NCBI RefSeq assembly: GCF_003075435.1
Contig: NZ_QCZJ01000005.1
Coordinates: forward strand, 205,776-269,775
Direction of reading: 5' to 3'
Source of the DNA: Terrimonas sp.
Lineage (GTDB): Bacteria; Bacteroidota; Bacteroidia; Chitinophagales; Chitinophagaceae
DNA length: 64,000 bases
Below the pieces are notes generated by a model. The model saw only the letters and a program-made list of their open reading frames with translations, was not told the DNA's origin and made no database searches. A program made the translations under genes and the position numbers. Position 1 is the stretch's first letter. Each line of letters opens with the position of its first letter. Below, piece by piece: positions 24,463 to 33,369 of the stretch.

Positions 24463-25689
24463 ATGTTGGGCGATAGGTTTTCGTCCGGAAATTTTATCCT
24501 TAGTAATGATTTTATCGTGACAGAACAGCAGCAAATCGCTTCACTTTTATATAAATATCTGCAAGGATCGCTTACAGAAACAGAAACCTTTGTTCTTGAA
24601 ACTTGGAGGATGCAATCTGAAGCTAATCAGCGGTTCTTTGAAGTACTGCAAAATGATGAACAGGTAAGCCAGTGGATTGCTGAGAATCATCCCAACAGAT
24701 TACAAGATTTTGAAGAAAGAATTTATGCGAAAGTATTGCACAAAATTTCATATTTACGGGTTACTCCAATATATAAACGTGCTTGGTTTCGGGTGGCTGT
24801 TGCGGCATCTGTTTTTTTTCTTGCTGGCTTAATTTACTGGACAAATTTCCCTAAAAAGCAGGCTGACATTATTGAAGTTACAAATTTTAAACCTACAAAC
24901 GATATTGAAGCACCTAAATTCACAAAAGCTACTATTACTCTGGCTGATGGTAAAATTATTGCTGTTGATGATTTAACTGCCATTTCGCAAAGCAGCGTAC
25001 AGCTTACGAAAACAGCTGATGGAAACATTGTTTATTCAGGAAATTCGGAAGAATCAGTTTACAATACGCTTACTAATCCCAAAGGAAGTAAGGTAATAGA
25101 TTTAAAATTAAGCGATGGTTCACATGTGTGGTTGAATGTCGGCTCATCCATTTCATATCCTGTTGCATTTTCCGGAAAGGAAAGAAAAGTAACTATTACC
25201 GGTGAGGCATATTTTGAAGTCGTTCATAATGAGTCAATTCCTTTTAAGGTATCCAAAGGTGGAACAGTGATAACAGTTTTAGGAACACATTTTAATGTAA
25301 ACGCTTATGAAGATGAGGCTTTTATTAAAGTGAGTTTGCTTGAAGGTTCTATAAAAGTCATGAAAGATCAGCAAGAATCTCCTGTAATGCATGCTGGTCA
25401 GCAGGCTATAGTAACAAGCGATATAAAAATTAGAAACAATATTGCTATGGATGAAGTTATGGCGTGGAGAAATGGCATTTTTAAATTTAACAAAACGGAT
25501 ATTCAGTCTATGATGCGCCAGGCTGAACGTTGGTATAATATACAGGTTGCCTATCCTAAAGGAATTCCACCTGAAATATTTACAGGTGAAATATCACGTG
25601 ATGTGAATCTTTCAGAGTTTGTAAAAATTCTAAGGTATAGTGATGTGAGAACAAATATTTCAGGGAATGTGCTTACCATTAACCCATAA
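24463..25689 (+). CDS. FecR-family anti-sigma factor
   Basis: Up to 408 residues. The ATG at 24463 and a GTG at 24517 are both possible; the GTG gives VTEQQQIASLLYKYLQG, closer to the usual N-terminus. A cytoplasmic helical part (~100 residues) is followed by one membrane segment (RVAVAASVFFLAGLIYW, about residues 110-126), a periplasmic FecR domain (GSKVIDLKLSDGSHVWLNVGSS, ITGEAYFEVVHNESIPFKV, VLGTHFNVNAYEDE) and a C-terminal DUF4974-type secretin/TonB-short-N-like domain (FNKTDIQSMMRQAERWYNIQV). It holds the sigma factor inactive until the SusC receptor signals through its STN domain. It lies in the canonical order sigma, FecR, SusC, SusD. Confidence 0.93.
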   Translation: MLGDRFSSGNFILSNDFIVTEQQQIASLLYKYLQGSLTETETFVLETWRMQSEANQRFFEVLQNDEQVSQWIAENHPNRLQDFEERIYAKVLHKISYLRVTPIYKRAWFRVAVAASVFFLAGLIYWTNFPKKQADIIEVTNFKPTNDIEAPKFTKATITLADGKIIAVDDLTAISQSSVQLTKTADGNIVYSGNSEESVYNTLTNPKGSKVIDLKLSDGSHVWLNVGSSISYPVAFSGKERKVTITGEAYFEVVHNESIPFKVSKGGTVITVLGTHFNVNAYEDEAFIKVSLLEGSIKVMKDQQESPVMHAGQQAIVTSDIKIRNNIAMDEVMAWRNGIFKFNKTDIQSMMRQAERWYNIQVAYPKGIPPEIFTGEISRDVNLSEFVKILRYSDVRTNISGNVLTINP

Positions 25690-25755
25690 CCTTAAAAACG
25701 CTAAAATAAGAAAACAAATTTTTTTGTTTTTGAAAAAATGAGTTGACACAAAAAA

Positions 25756-25781
25756 GCCAGGAGTGGTGAAGCACTACTGGC
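25756..25781. promoter_or_regulatory. Leader hairpin between the fecR-like and susC genes
   Basis: GCCAGGAGTG pairs with CACTACTGGC, with one mismatch in ten. There is no T-tract, so it is not a simple terminator. It lies 72 bp before the susC ATG and could be an mRNA leader structure or an attenuator separating the regulator genes from the transport genes. Confidence 0.45.
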
Positions 25782-25853
25782 GAGAGTTTGGGTCAATTTT
25801 TTAGACAATTGGTAAAACTGTTTTATTCATTTAACCCAAAACAAAACAAAGGT

Positions 25854-28800
25854 ATGGAATTAAATTTTCCTTTTCCCTTTGGGTGGCCAAATTATGTCAG
25901 TAAATTGATGGCCTCCACGGGAAAATTAACCAAAGCGCTGTTGATTATGAAGTTAACTGCTTTTCTTCTTCTGTCAGCATGCCTCCAAGTAAGTGCTATA
26001 GGATTCAGTCAGCAAATTACCTTGAAGGTCAAAAAAAAGTCACTCGAACAGGTCTGTTTAGAAATTGGTAAGCAAAGTGGGTATCAGTTTTTTTTTAATG
26101 AACGATTGTTGAAAGACGCTAAAAAAATTTCTGTTGAGTTGGAAAATTCTACCATTGAGCAGGCACTGTATGCATGCTTTAAAGATCAACCATTCAATTA
26201 TGCTATCATAAAAAAAACAATAGTAGTAACAAAAAAGGAAAATGTTAGCACGGATGTGGTTATGGAGTATCCGCAGCCTCCTACAGAGATTAGCGGTAAG
26301 ATTATGGATGAGAATGGTAATGTTCTGCCTGGGGCAACCATTAAAGTAAAAGGAAGGAATGAGACTGCAATAGCAGATGAAAATGGAAGGTTCGTCATTG
26401 CTGCTGATAAAGGCGATAGGCTCGTGTTTTCTTTTGTCGGCTTTGAGATGCAGGAAGTATTGATTGGAGAACGGAATAACATCAATATTGTAATGAAAAT
26501 AGCAAGACAAAATCTTGATGAAACTGTGATCATAGGTTATGGTAAAACAAGCGTTCGAAAAAATACGGCTGCAGTGTCAACGCTCAGAGGTGAAAGCCTC
26601 ACTAACCTTCCTCTTCCAACATTGGGCGATGGTTTGGCTGGCAGAGTACCTGGTTTAATTGTAACAAGCAGTGGCGGTGGACCGGGTAAAGTGCCTACTA
26701 TTTCAATTCGTGGCGGCGAGACGCCTGTTTATGTAATTGATGATATTATCTCAAGTGAGTTCGATTTTCGAACACTGAATATCAATGATATTGAAAATAT
26801 CAGTTTTCTTAAAGATGCAGGGGCTGCCGGTATTTATGGGCTGGTAGCCGGAGGAGGTGTGGTTTTAGTTACTACCAAAAGAGGGAGCGCTGGTAAAATG
26901 TCAGCCAGATATGACTTCTCTTACGATTTGAGTCAGCCTACAATCTTAGATAAAAAATTAACAAGCTATGAAGTGCTTTTATCAATAAATCAGCAATTTG
27001 CTAATGCAGGTCAACCTCTCCCATTTTCTGAGGAAGTGCTTCAGACATACCGGGATCAAACCGATCCTTTAAATTATCCAAATACAGATTGGCAAAAGCT
27101 TACGCTTAAAAAATTTGCACCTCAAAAAAGACATAATATTTCTGTAAATGCAGGTAACAAACAATTGCAATTTTATGGTTCTATCGGTTATTTTGATCAA
27201 GGAACCTTATACAAGTTTAACACCAATTGGCTCAAACGTTATAATTATAGAATAAACGTGACGGGCAATTTCGAAAAGATAGGATTAAAAACAACATTAG
27301 GCATTTATGGCGTATCGGAAGAATTGCGACTCCCCAATAGCCAGTATGGCACAGGATATAATTTTATATGGGGGCATATACAGAATCGAGGTCCTTATGA
27401 GTCTGCTTTTGCTGATGAAGCACAAACCAGGTATGCAGCAGGCGCCGATAATCCACTTGTAGAGATGGATCCCCGTTCTGGCTATAATCGTACTGAAAAT
27501 AGAAATCTGAACGGTTTATTAAATATTACCTGGTCTGTTCCCAAAATTGGGGGGCTTGAAGTTAGAGTAAATGGTAATTTCAGACAGGATCAAAGCTGGA
27601 ATAAAAGCTGGTCGGCTACAGCACCACAATACAGTATTGGTAGTGATGTACCGTTAGCACAAAACACACCCAATCTTTCTGCCAGCGCAGGTAGTGGTTA
27701 TTCTTATACATTACAGGCTCTATTAGGATATGACCGCACTTTTCTTAAAAAACACACAATTTCACTTCTTGGTGGGTATGAGGAGAATTATGGCTATTCT
27801 GAAAATCTGAGCGCTTCCCGATCCAGTTATCTGTTCAATATCGATCAACTGTTTGCCGGTCCTAATGCGGGTATGCAAAATAATGGATCATCGTCCGAGA
27901 GTGCAAGAGCAGCCTATCTCGGCCGTCTGAAATACGATTATCAAAGCAAATATTTTTTTGAGGGAAGCTTCAGATACGATGGCAATGGCAATCTCTTTCC
28001 AAGAGATAAAAGATGGGGATTTTTCCCCTCGGGATCCTTGGCATGGCTGATTTCTAAAGAGAATTTTTTTGATTTGCTTAACCAGAAGAATATACTTAAT
28101 TATCTAAAGTTGAGAGCATCTTATGGTACTATTGGTCAAAACAGTAATGCTGGTAATTTTGACTACATACCAGGGTATAGTATCAATACACAAGCTTACG
28201 TAATAGACGGGCAGTTGGTTCCAGGTTTCGGTAATCCGGGTTTTGCAAGCCCGGATATCACCTGGTTTTCCCAGGAATCATTCAATGTTGGTGTTGATTT
28301 TACCAGTTTAAATAATCGCTTAAGCGGAACTTTTGATTACTTCTACAATAGAACAACTAATTATCTGGCTTCTCCCTCCGGTGTCAGTTACACTGATCCA
28401 TTAGGTGCAAGTTTGCCCACGGTGAATTCTAACGGCGCATTTAGGCGGGGCGGTTATGAATTTAGCCTCCGTTATAACGGACGGATTGGAAACTTAGAGT
28501 ATAATGCAGGTATAAATTTTGTGAAATTTGACCAATTATGGGAAGTGAACCCTAACGAGGACAGCGCTACACTCAAAAACCCATATACCCGCACTACTTA
28601 TCAGACTGGTTATTACGGCTCCGGATTACATGCCTACGGCTATTACCAAAGTGCCCAGGATATTCTTATGAATCCTACACTAAATAACGTGTCAGGTCTT
28701 TTAGCGCCTGGTGATATTTGGTATGAAGACACTAATGGAGATGGTAAAATAGATAATGCAGATTATCGGCGTATTGGGTCAAATACTTTCCCAAGAATTA

Positions 28801-29261
28801 ACTACGGGTTTACTTTAGACTTAAGATATCATAGCTGGATGTTCAACATGTTATGGCAAGGAAGTGGTAGCCGTAGCGTCTATCTTGGTGATAGAATTCA
28901 AACCTCACGGATATATCTCTTTCAACTGGATTACTGGACCTCTACAAATCAGAATGCTCAATTCCCTCGTCCTATCTCGGTAGCAAACAATGGAAGCAAT
29001 AATATAGCAACAAGTGATTTTTGGATAGTAGATGGAAGGTATATTCGGCTGAAATCCCTTCAAATCAGTTATGATTTCAAGAAAGGCTTACTGAGAAATG
29101 TTAAGTTTATTTCCGATTTACGGCTCACTTTGAGTGGCACAAACCTGCTTACTTTCTCTCCCCTTAATAAGTACTACATGGATGCTGAAACAGGGAGTAC
29201 AAACAATTACGACTATCCTACTCAACGTGTATATTCTGCTTCTATCAATGTAGGGTTTTAA
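25854..29261 (+). CDS. SusC/RagA-family TonB-dependent receptor with STN signalling domain
   Basis: The frame opens at 25788, but the ATG at 25854 gives a 1,135-residue protein with a long N-terminal signal region (ALLIMKLTAFLLLSACLQ to AIGFSQ). Then come an STN domain (~residues 45-100: ITLKVKKKSLEQVCLEIGK, FFNERLL), a carboxypeptidase-regulatory-like domain (ISGKIMDENGNVLPGATIKV), a TonB-box region (QNLDETVIIGYGKT), the plug (LKDAGAAGIYG, VLVTTKRGS) and the barrel, ending YSASINVGF. The STN domain passes the substrate-bound signal to the FecR-like protein encoded upstream. This is the regulated importer of the second utilisation locus. The substrate is unknown. Confidence 0.95.
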   Translation: MELNFPFPFGWPNYVSKLMASTGKLTKALLIMKLTAFLLLSACLQVSAIGFSQQITLKVKKKSLEQVCLEIGKQSGYQFFFNERLLKDAKKISVELENSTIEQALYACFKDQPFNYAIIKKTIVVTKKENVSTDVVMEYPQPPTEISGKIMDENGNVLPGATIKVKGRNETAIADENGRFVIAADKGDRLVFSFVGFEMQEVLIGERNNINIVMKIARQNLDETVIIGYGKTSVRKNTAAVSTLRGESLTNLPLPTLGDGLAGRVPGLIVTSSGGGPGKVPTISIRGGETPVYVIDDIISSEFDFRTLNINDIENISFLKDAGAAGIYGLVAGGGVVLVTTKRGSAGKMSARYDFSYDLSQPTILDKKLTSYEVLLSINQQFANAGQPLPFSEEVLQTYRDQTDPLNYPNTDWQKLTLKKFAPQKRHNISVNAGNKQLQFYGSIGYFDQGTLYKFNTNWLKRYNYRINVTGNFEKIGLKTTLGIYGVSEELRLPNSQYGTGYNFIWGHIQNRGPYESAFADEAQTRYAAGADNPLVEMDPRSGYNRTENRNLNGLLNITWSVPKIGGLEVRVNGNFRQDQSWNKSWSATAPQYSIGSDVPLAQNTPNLSASAGSGYSYTLQALLGYDRTFLKKHTISLLGGYEENYGYSENLSASRSSYLFNIDQLFAGPNAGMQNNGSSSESARAAYLGRLKYDYQSKYFFEGSFRYDGNGNLFPRDKRWGFFPSGSLAWLISKENFFDLLNQKNILNYLKLRASYGTIGQNSNAGNFDYIPGYSINTQAYVIDGQLVPGFGNPGFASPDITWFSQESFNVGVDFTSLNNRLSGTFDYFYNRTTNYLASPSGVSYTDPLGASLPTVNSNGAFRRGGYEFSLRYNGRIGNLEYNAGINFVKFDQLWEVNPNEDSATLKNPYTRTTYQTGYYGSGLHAYGYYQSAQDILMNPTLNNVSGLLAPGDIWYEDTNGDGKIDNADYRRIGSNTFPRINYGFTLDLRYHSWMFNMLWQGSGSRSVYLGDRIQTSRIYLFQLDYWTSTNQNAQFPRPISVANNGSNNIATSDFWIVDGRYIRLKSLQISYDFKKGLLRNVKFISDLRLTLSGTNLLTFSPLNKYYMDAETGSTNNYDYPTQRVYSASINVGF

Positions 29262-29285
29262 TTATTGACTGTAAAAAACATTACA

Positions 29286-31088
29286 ATGAAAACCTCAGTT
29301 ATGATTTATACTGCATTCACAATTAACGTTCTATTGTGTTTGTCTTGTAAAAAAAATATTCTTGATACAGAGCCTTTTGACAAATTTGATGAAAACACTG
29401 TATGGAACTCACGTGCTACAGCAGATGCATTTATTAATGGAGCTTATGCAAGTATTCTGGGCGTTTATTCAACATCTCCTTCGCATGTGCAGTTCGATGC
29501 GTATACCACCAACAGTGTCGTGAATGCAGCGGGTAATGGCAGCAATGTAGCACTTGAAACTTTTGACAGGTATTCCGATTTTGGTTTCAATCGCTTCAGC
29601 AATATCAGACGTTGCAATCTTGTGTTAAATAAAGCCCCTTCTTCTGCAGGATTAACAGATTCAGATAAAAAGGAGTTAGTTGCTGAAGCACGTTTCCTGA
29701 AGGCTATGGCTTATTTTGATCTTGCCAGAAAGTTTGGAAGAGTAATGTGGATAGATACATTACTAACACCTGATGATAATTTTAAGCTACCCCTTACTTC
29801 AAGCGTGGGAGAAACCTATGACAAGATTATACAACTGCTTGATGCTGCGATTCCCGGACTTCCAAAGACTGCCAAAGCGGGGAAAGCCAGTTGTTATGCT
29901 GCCCTCGCATTAAAGAGTGAGGTTGCCTTGCAAGCAGCAGCTTACTCTGGCAATGATGCTTATTATGACAAAGCGATAGCCGCAGCTGATACCATCATTA
30001 ACAGTGGTAAATATTCAATGGAGAGTGATTACGAGGGCATGTTCAATGAAACAAAAAAAAATTCACCTGAAATTATTTTTGCTATCTATCGCAGCAAGGT
30101 TAATACGAATTGTGAAAACATAAGTGATTTACAGAACGTAATGCCTAATACTAATAATGGATCTGTGGCGGCTCGTGGGGGTTATCCATTTTTTAAAGTT
30201 GATGGTATTTTTCTTGGGTGGACCTGGTGGGGTGTTTCACAGAACCTGGTAGATGATTATCTGGTAATAGACCAGTCTGATCCCCTGAAAGCCGTGAAGT
30301 GGAATGAGACTTCACAATTTACAAACAATGTTACCAGAATCAGTCCTACCAGTAGTATAATTGAAGACACAGGTCGCTTAACCGGCAATAGTGATGTAAG
30401 CGCTTTAATGTATCAGCATCGTGACAAAAGATTTTACGCTAGTGTCGTTTACGATTCATGTACATGGTTTGGTGAATCCATTTCAATGAAAGTGAAAGGT
30501 AATTTATATAGGCTCACCAATGGTGCATTGGGGCCGCACATGAGCCCTTCTAATTATCTCTGGCGTAAAGGAGTTTATAATGTTAGTCCCAGAGTGGCCG
30601 CAGGCGTGCCAACAGACTATCATTGGGTGGTATTTAGATTAGGCCGGGTTTACCTTAATAAGGCTGAGGCTTTATTAAGACAGGGAAAAATAGCTGAAGC
30701 AGTTCAGTCTCTTAATGTTACTCGTACGTTGCATGGTCAGCTACCACCATCCACTGCCGGTTCCGCTACAGAGGCCTGGATTGACTACAAAAGGGAACGG
30801 AGGGTTGACCTTGCTAAAGAATTTGATTATTACTGGAGCTTACTCCGTTGGGGAAAATATGGTGGGGATGCTAATCATGGTATAGCCCCTTCTGGAGATA
30901 TTCCTGAGTTAACTGAACCGGCTACTTTTATAGAAATCAATGAAAACCGTACCGGCTATAGCGTGCAGCATCTGGTGTTTCTTAATCAGAATCAAAGAAA
31001 ATTTACTGCGAACAGACGTTACCTATTCCCAATTCCTCAGGGACAAATAGAGCGCAACGAAATGTTAGCTCAGAACGAAAACTGGTAA
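29286..31088 (+). CDS. SusD/RagB-family outer membrane lipoprotein
   Basis: The ATG at 29286 (24 bp after the susC stop) starts a lipoprotein signal with lipidation Cys (LLCLSCKK, about Cys21). The ~600-residue mature protein follows the classical SusD plan: NTVWNSRATADAFINGAYASI near the start, TPR helices (AEARFLKAMAYFDLARKFG, a hallmark segment), and C-terminal RLGRVYLNKAEALLRQGKIAEAVQSLNVTR and DYKRERRVDLAKEFDYYWSLLRWG, ending with RYLFPIPQGQIERNEMLAQNENW. It binds glycan on the cell surface and lids the adjacent SusC. It is cotranscribed with susC and the small lipoprotein downstream. Confidence 0.95.
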   Translation: MKTSVMIYTAFTINVLLCLSCKKNILDTEPFDKFDENTVWNSRATADAFINGAYASILGVYSTSPSHVQFDAYTTNSVVNAAGNGSNVALETFDRYSDFGFNRFSNIRRCNLVLNKAPSSAGLTDSDKKELVAEARFLKAMAYFDLARKFGRVMWIDTLLTPDDNFKLPLTSSVGETYDKIIQLLDAAIPGLPKTAKAGKASCYAALALKSEVALQAAAYSGNDAYYDKAIAAADTIINSGKYSMESDYEGMFNETKKNSPEIIFAIYRSKVNTNCENISDLQNVMPNTNNGSVAARGGYPFFKVDGIFLGWTWWGVSQNLVDDYLVIDQSDPLKAVKWNETSQFTNNVTRISPTSSIIEDTGRLTGNSDVSALMYQHRDKRFYASVVYDSCTWFGESISMKVKGNLYRLTNGALGPHMSPSNYLWRKGVYNVSPRVAAGVPTDYHWVVFRLGRVYLNKAEALLRQGKIAEAVQSLNVTRTLHGQLPPSTAGSATEAWIDYKRERRVDLAKEFDYYWSLLRWGKYGGDANHGIAPSGDIPELTEPATFIEINENRTGYSVQHLVFLNQNQRKFTANRRYLFPIPQGQIERNEMLAQNENW

Positions 31089-31110
31089 AGTATTATTTTA
31101 AAAATTGTAT

Positions 31111-31617
31111 ATGAAAAAATATTTAAAAGTAAACATATTGGTATTACCGACAGTTGTGTTTATACTTTCATCTTGTCTTAAAAGTGGCTTAAACAAAGAT
31201 CTCCCAGCTTTTGCTGATGCAAAAATTACAGATATTTTTTTCGAATATCGTTATCTTGATTCAGACAGTCATTCATCTGATGGAAGTAATTTGGTAAGAG
31301 TAGTTCAATTGCCTGTATCTAACAAAGAGTTCAAGTTAAAAGAAAGTACTCCCGGAGCACCAACAGATTCTATAATAGCAACTGTTACAGTGCCATCTTC
31401 AGACAAATTTACTCCCCAAACAGAACGGGATAAAGTGACCGCATCATATTTGGTATGTAAAACAAATATATCCACTGCTGCCAGGATAGAACCAGTAGCT
31501 ACGGCTCCTAAAATGGGTACGCCTGGCGACTTCTCACTCCCTCGGCAATATAAAGTTATCGCCGCTGACGGACAAGTCGAAAGAATTTGGACCCTAAAAA
31601 TTATATTGGCTAAATAA
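31111..31617 (+). CDS. Small lipoprotein with a DUF5018-like domain
   Basis: 168 residues from the ATG at 31111, 22 bp after susD. The lipoprotein signal ends FILSSC. The mature part has an Ig-like beta pattern: PAFADAKITDIFFEYRYLD, then a variable middle and a terminal YKVIAADGQVERIWTLKIILAK. The ending (xDGxxxxWTLxI) resembles the DUF5018-type domains often encoded third in SusC-SusD operons. The role is probably surface glycan binding by analogy with SusE/F; not shown. A hairpin follows the stop. Confidence 0.72.
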   Translation: MKKYLKVNILVLPTVVFILSSCLKSGLNKDLPAFADAKITDIFFEYRYLDSDSHSSDGSNLVRVVQLPVSNKEFKLKESTPGAPTDSIIATVTVPSSDKFTPQTERDKVTASYLVCKTNISTAARIEPVATAPKMGTPGDFSLPRQYKVIAADGQVERIWTLKIILAK

Positions 31618-31640
31618 TTTCTTCTATTTAAACACATTCG

Positions 31641-31665
31641 GCAGAAAGGCTTCTTGCCTTTCTGC
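31641..31665 (+). terminator. Hairpin after the SusC-SusD-lipoprotein operon
   Basis: A perfect 10-bp stem GCAGAAAGGC/GCCTTTCTGC with a 5-nt loop, 23 bp after the stop. The following sequence is T-rich but lacks a pure T-run, so termination may be partial. Confidence 0.6.
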
Positions 31666-31701
31666 TTCTAATTGCGCTATTTGCTTAAAATTATCTGAAT
31701 A

Positions 31702-33306
31702 ATGATAACTACTTCCATACTCCATTCTTTTTTTACAAAGTCTCATTTTTTGAAAACATATTCATTGTTAATTCTCTTTTTAATGAATGCTGATCGGACG
31801 TTTTCTCAAAGTGGGAATACGATAAACAAAATCTTATTTGTAGATGACTACTGGATTGATACATTAGAAAATTTACAGCGTACGCTTCATCAACCAAAAA
31901 AATATTCAAATTATCCGGTACTTGCAGGCAGTTACCCCTGGGAAAACAACATGGTGCAGACCAGACAGGGCCCGCAATGGATAGACGAAGAAAGAATATG
32001 GAAAATCTGGTATAACGCTGCAGGCAAATTAGGTCCGAAGGGGAGTGGGGGAGTAGAGGAGTATAATTTTGGCATGGCTATATGTCTTGCTACTTCTCGT
32101 GATTTAATTAATTGGGAAAAACCTTTCACAAGAACGATATCTTATTATGGATCTAAAGAAAACAATATAGTGCTTAATGGCTTAATCAGCGGACCCATAT
32201 ATGATAGAAATGAACCTGTTGCAGATCGGAGATATAAAGCAATGCTTAACCAGTATAAAAATGGCGTAATGAGTTGGCATCCTATTTTTTCTTCTGACGG
32301 GGTTCATTGGAGCAATCCTGTAGAGGAAGGAGTTAAAGCCAGCGATGAAACTCAATTGCTTTATGATGAAATTTCTAAAGAATATCGATTTTATTGTAAG
32401 GGATTTCTGCCGGGTAAAATACGGGAAAAACTGATTGATGGCAGACCAATTCAACCAAATAATCATCGTTGTGTATATTTATCCACGAGCAAAGATTTCA
32501 TTAAGTGGACTATACCCGAATTAGTATTTCATGCTGATGAACTCGACCAGAAGATCGGAGCTAAACGTAATGTATCTGCCAAAGCTGATTCAAACAGACT
32601 TTACCCTACTGCGCAGTACGATAATCCTAATCAGTATTATACAGATATCTATAGCATGGCGGTATTTAACTATGAAGGAATGTATATAGGCATGCCATGT
32701 ATGTTCGACCAAACAGGGAGCCTGCGTAATAACTCTGCAGGACTATTATATCCTGAACTGGCAACTAGCAGAGATGGGTACAAATGGAACCGGGCTGGAA
32801 ATAGAGATATCTTTCTATCACTGGGAAGCAAGGAAGACTTTGACGGCGGAAATATTTTGATGGCAGCGCATCCTATCATTAAAGATGAACAGGTTTGGTT
32901 TTACTATTTAGGACAGCCAGAAACACACGATGGTGGAATTAGCCGTTTGTCGCGAGTTAATGGTGGCATAGGATTATCCAAATTACGGTTGGATGGCTTT
33001 ATTTCGATTGATGCCGGAAATAAACCTGGATTGCTTATAACTAAAGCTATTGACTTTACCGGTGATAATATCTGGCTAAATCTTGATGCTACCGGCGGAG
33101 AAGTTCTGGTGGAGCTACTCGATGCAAAAAATTTTAAACTTTTAAAAGGTTTCTCATTCGAGAATTGCATCCCTGTATCTTCTGATACAGTAGCTACTAA
33201 AGTACATTGGCAGAATCAAAGAGGATTACAAAGCATTAAAGGTAAAAAAATAGTATTCCGCATAAAAATGAGCAATGCCAAACTTTATTCTATTCATGTT
33301 AAATAA
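31702..33306 (+). CDS. Secreted five-bladed beta-propeller protein (GH32/GH43-like superfamily)
   Basis: 534 residues with an N-terminal signal (YSLLILFLMN, cleavage near TFSQ). Repeated blade-like motifs fit a GH32/43/62/68-type propeller: ILFVDDYWID, RIWKIWYNAAG, ATSRDLINWEKP, SDGVHWSNP, STSKDFIKWTIPE, ATSRDGYKWNRAG. The final ~110 residues form a separate beta domain (IWLNLDATGGEVLVELLDAKN). The S-(R/K)-D-(x)n-W repeat is typical of carbohydrate-active propellers, but I cannot assign the catalytic triad to a numbered family. It is exported and lies in the second utilisation locus. Confidence 0.7.
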   Translation: MITTSILHSFFTKSHFLKTYSLLILFLMNADRTFSQSGNTINKILFVDDYWIDTLENLQRTLHQPKKYSNYPVLAGSYPWENNMVQTRQGPQWIDEERIWKIWYNAAGKLGPKGSGGVEEYNFGMAICLATSRDLINWEKPFTRTISYYGSKENNIVLNGLISGPIYDRNEPVADRRYKAMLNQYKNGVMSWHPIFSSDGVHWSNPVEEGVKASDETQLLYDEISKEYRFYCKGFLPGKIREKLIDGRPIQPNNHRCVYLSTSKDFIKWTIPELVFHADELDQKIGAKRNVSAKADSNRLYPTAQYDNPNQYYTDIYSMAVFNYEGMYIGMPCMFDQTGSLRNNSAGLLYPELATSRDGYKWNRAGNRDIFLSLGSKEDFDGGNILMAAHPIIKDEQVWFYYLGQPETHDGGISRLSRVNGGIGLSKLRLDGFISIDAGNKPGLLITKAIDFTGDNIWLNLDATGGEVLVELLDAKNFKLLKGFSFENCIPVSSDTVATKVHWQNQRGLQSIKGKKIVFRIKMSNAKLYSIHVK

Positions 33307-33369
33307 AATTTTTGAAACGACAGATAAATTAAGGCCTAGAGATAATAACTGAAAAGATTTAGACAGTTT

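Noticed and set aside
26058..26533. Minus-strand frames of 111-150 codons inside the second susC gene
   Set aside because: Shadows of the STN and carboxypeptidase-like domains of SusC; no supporting features.
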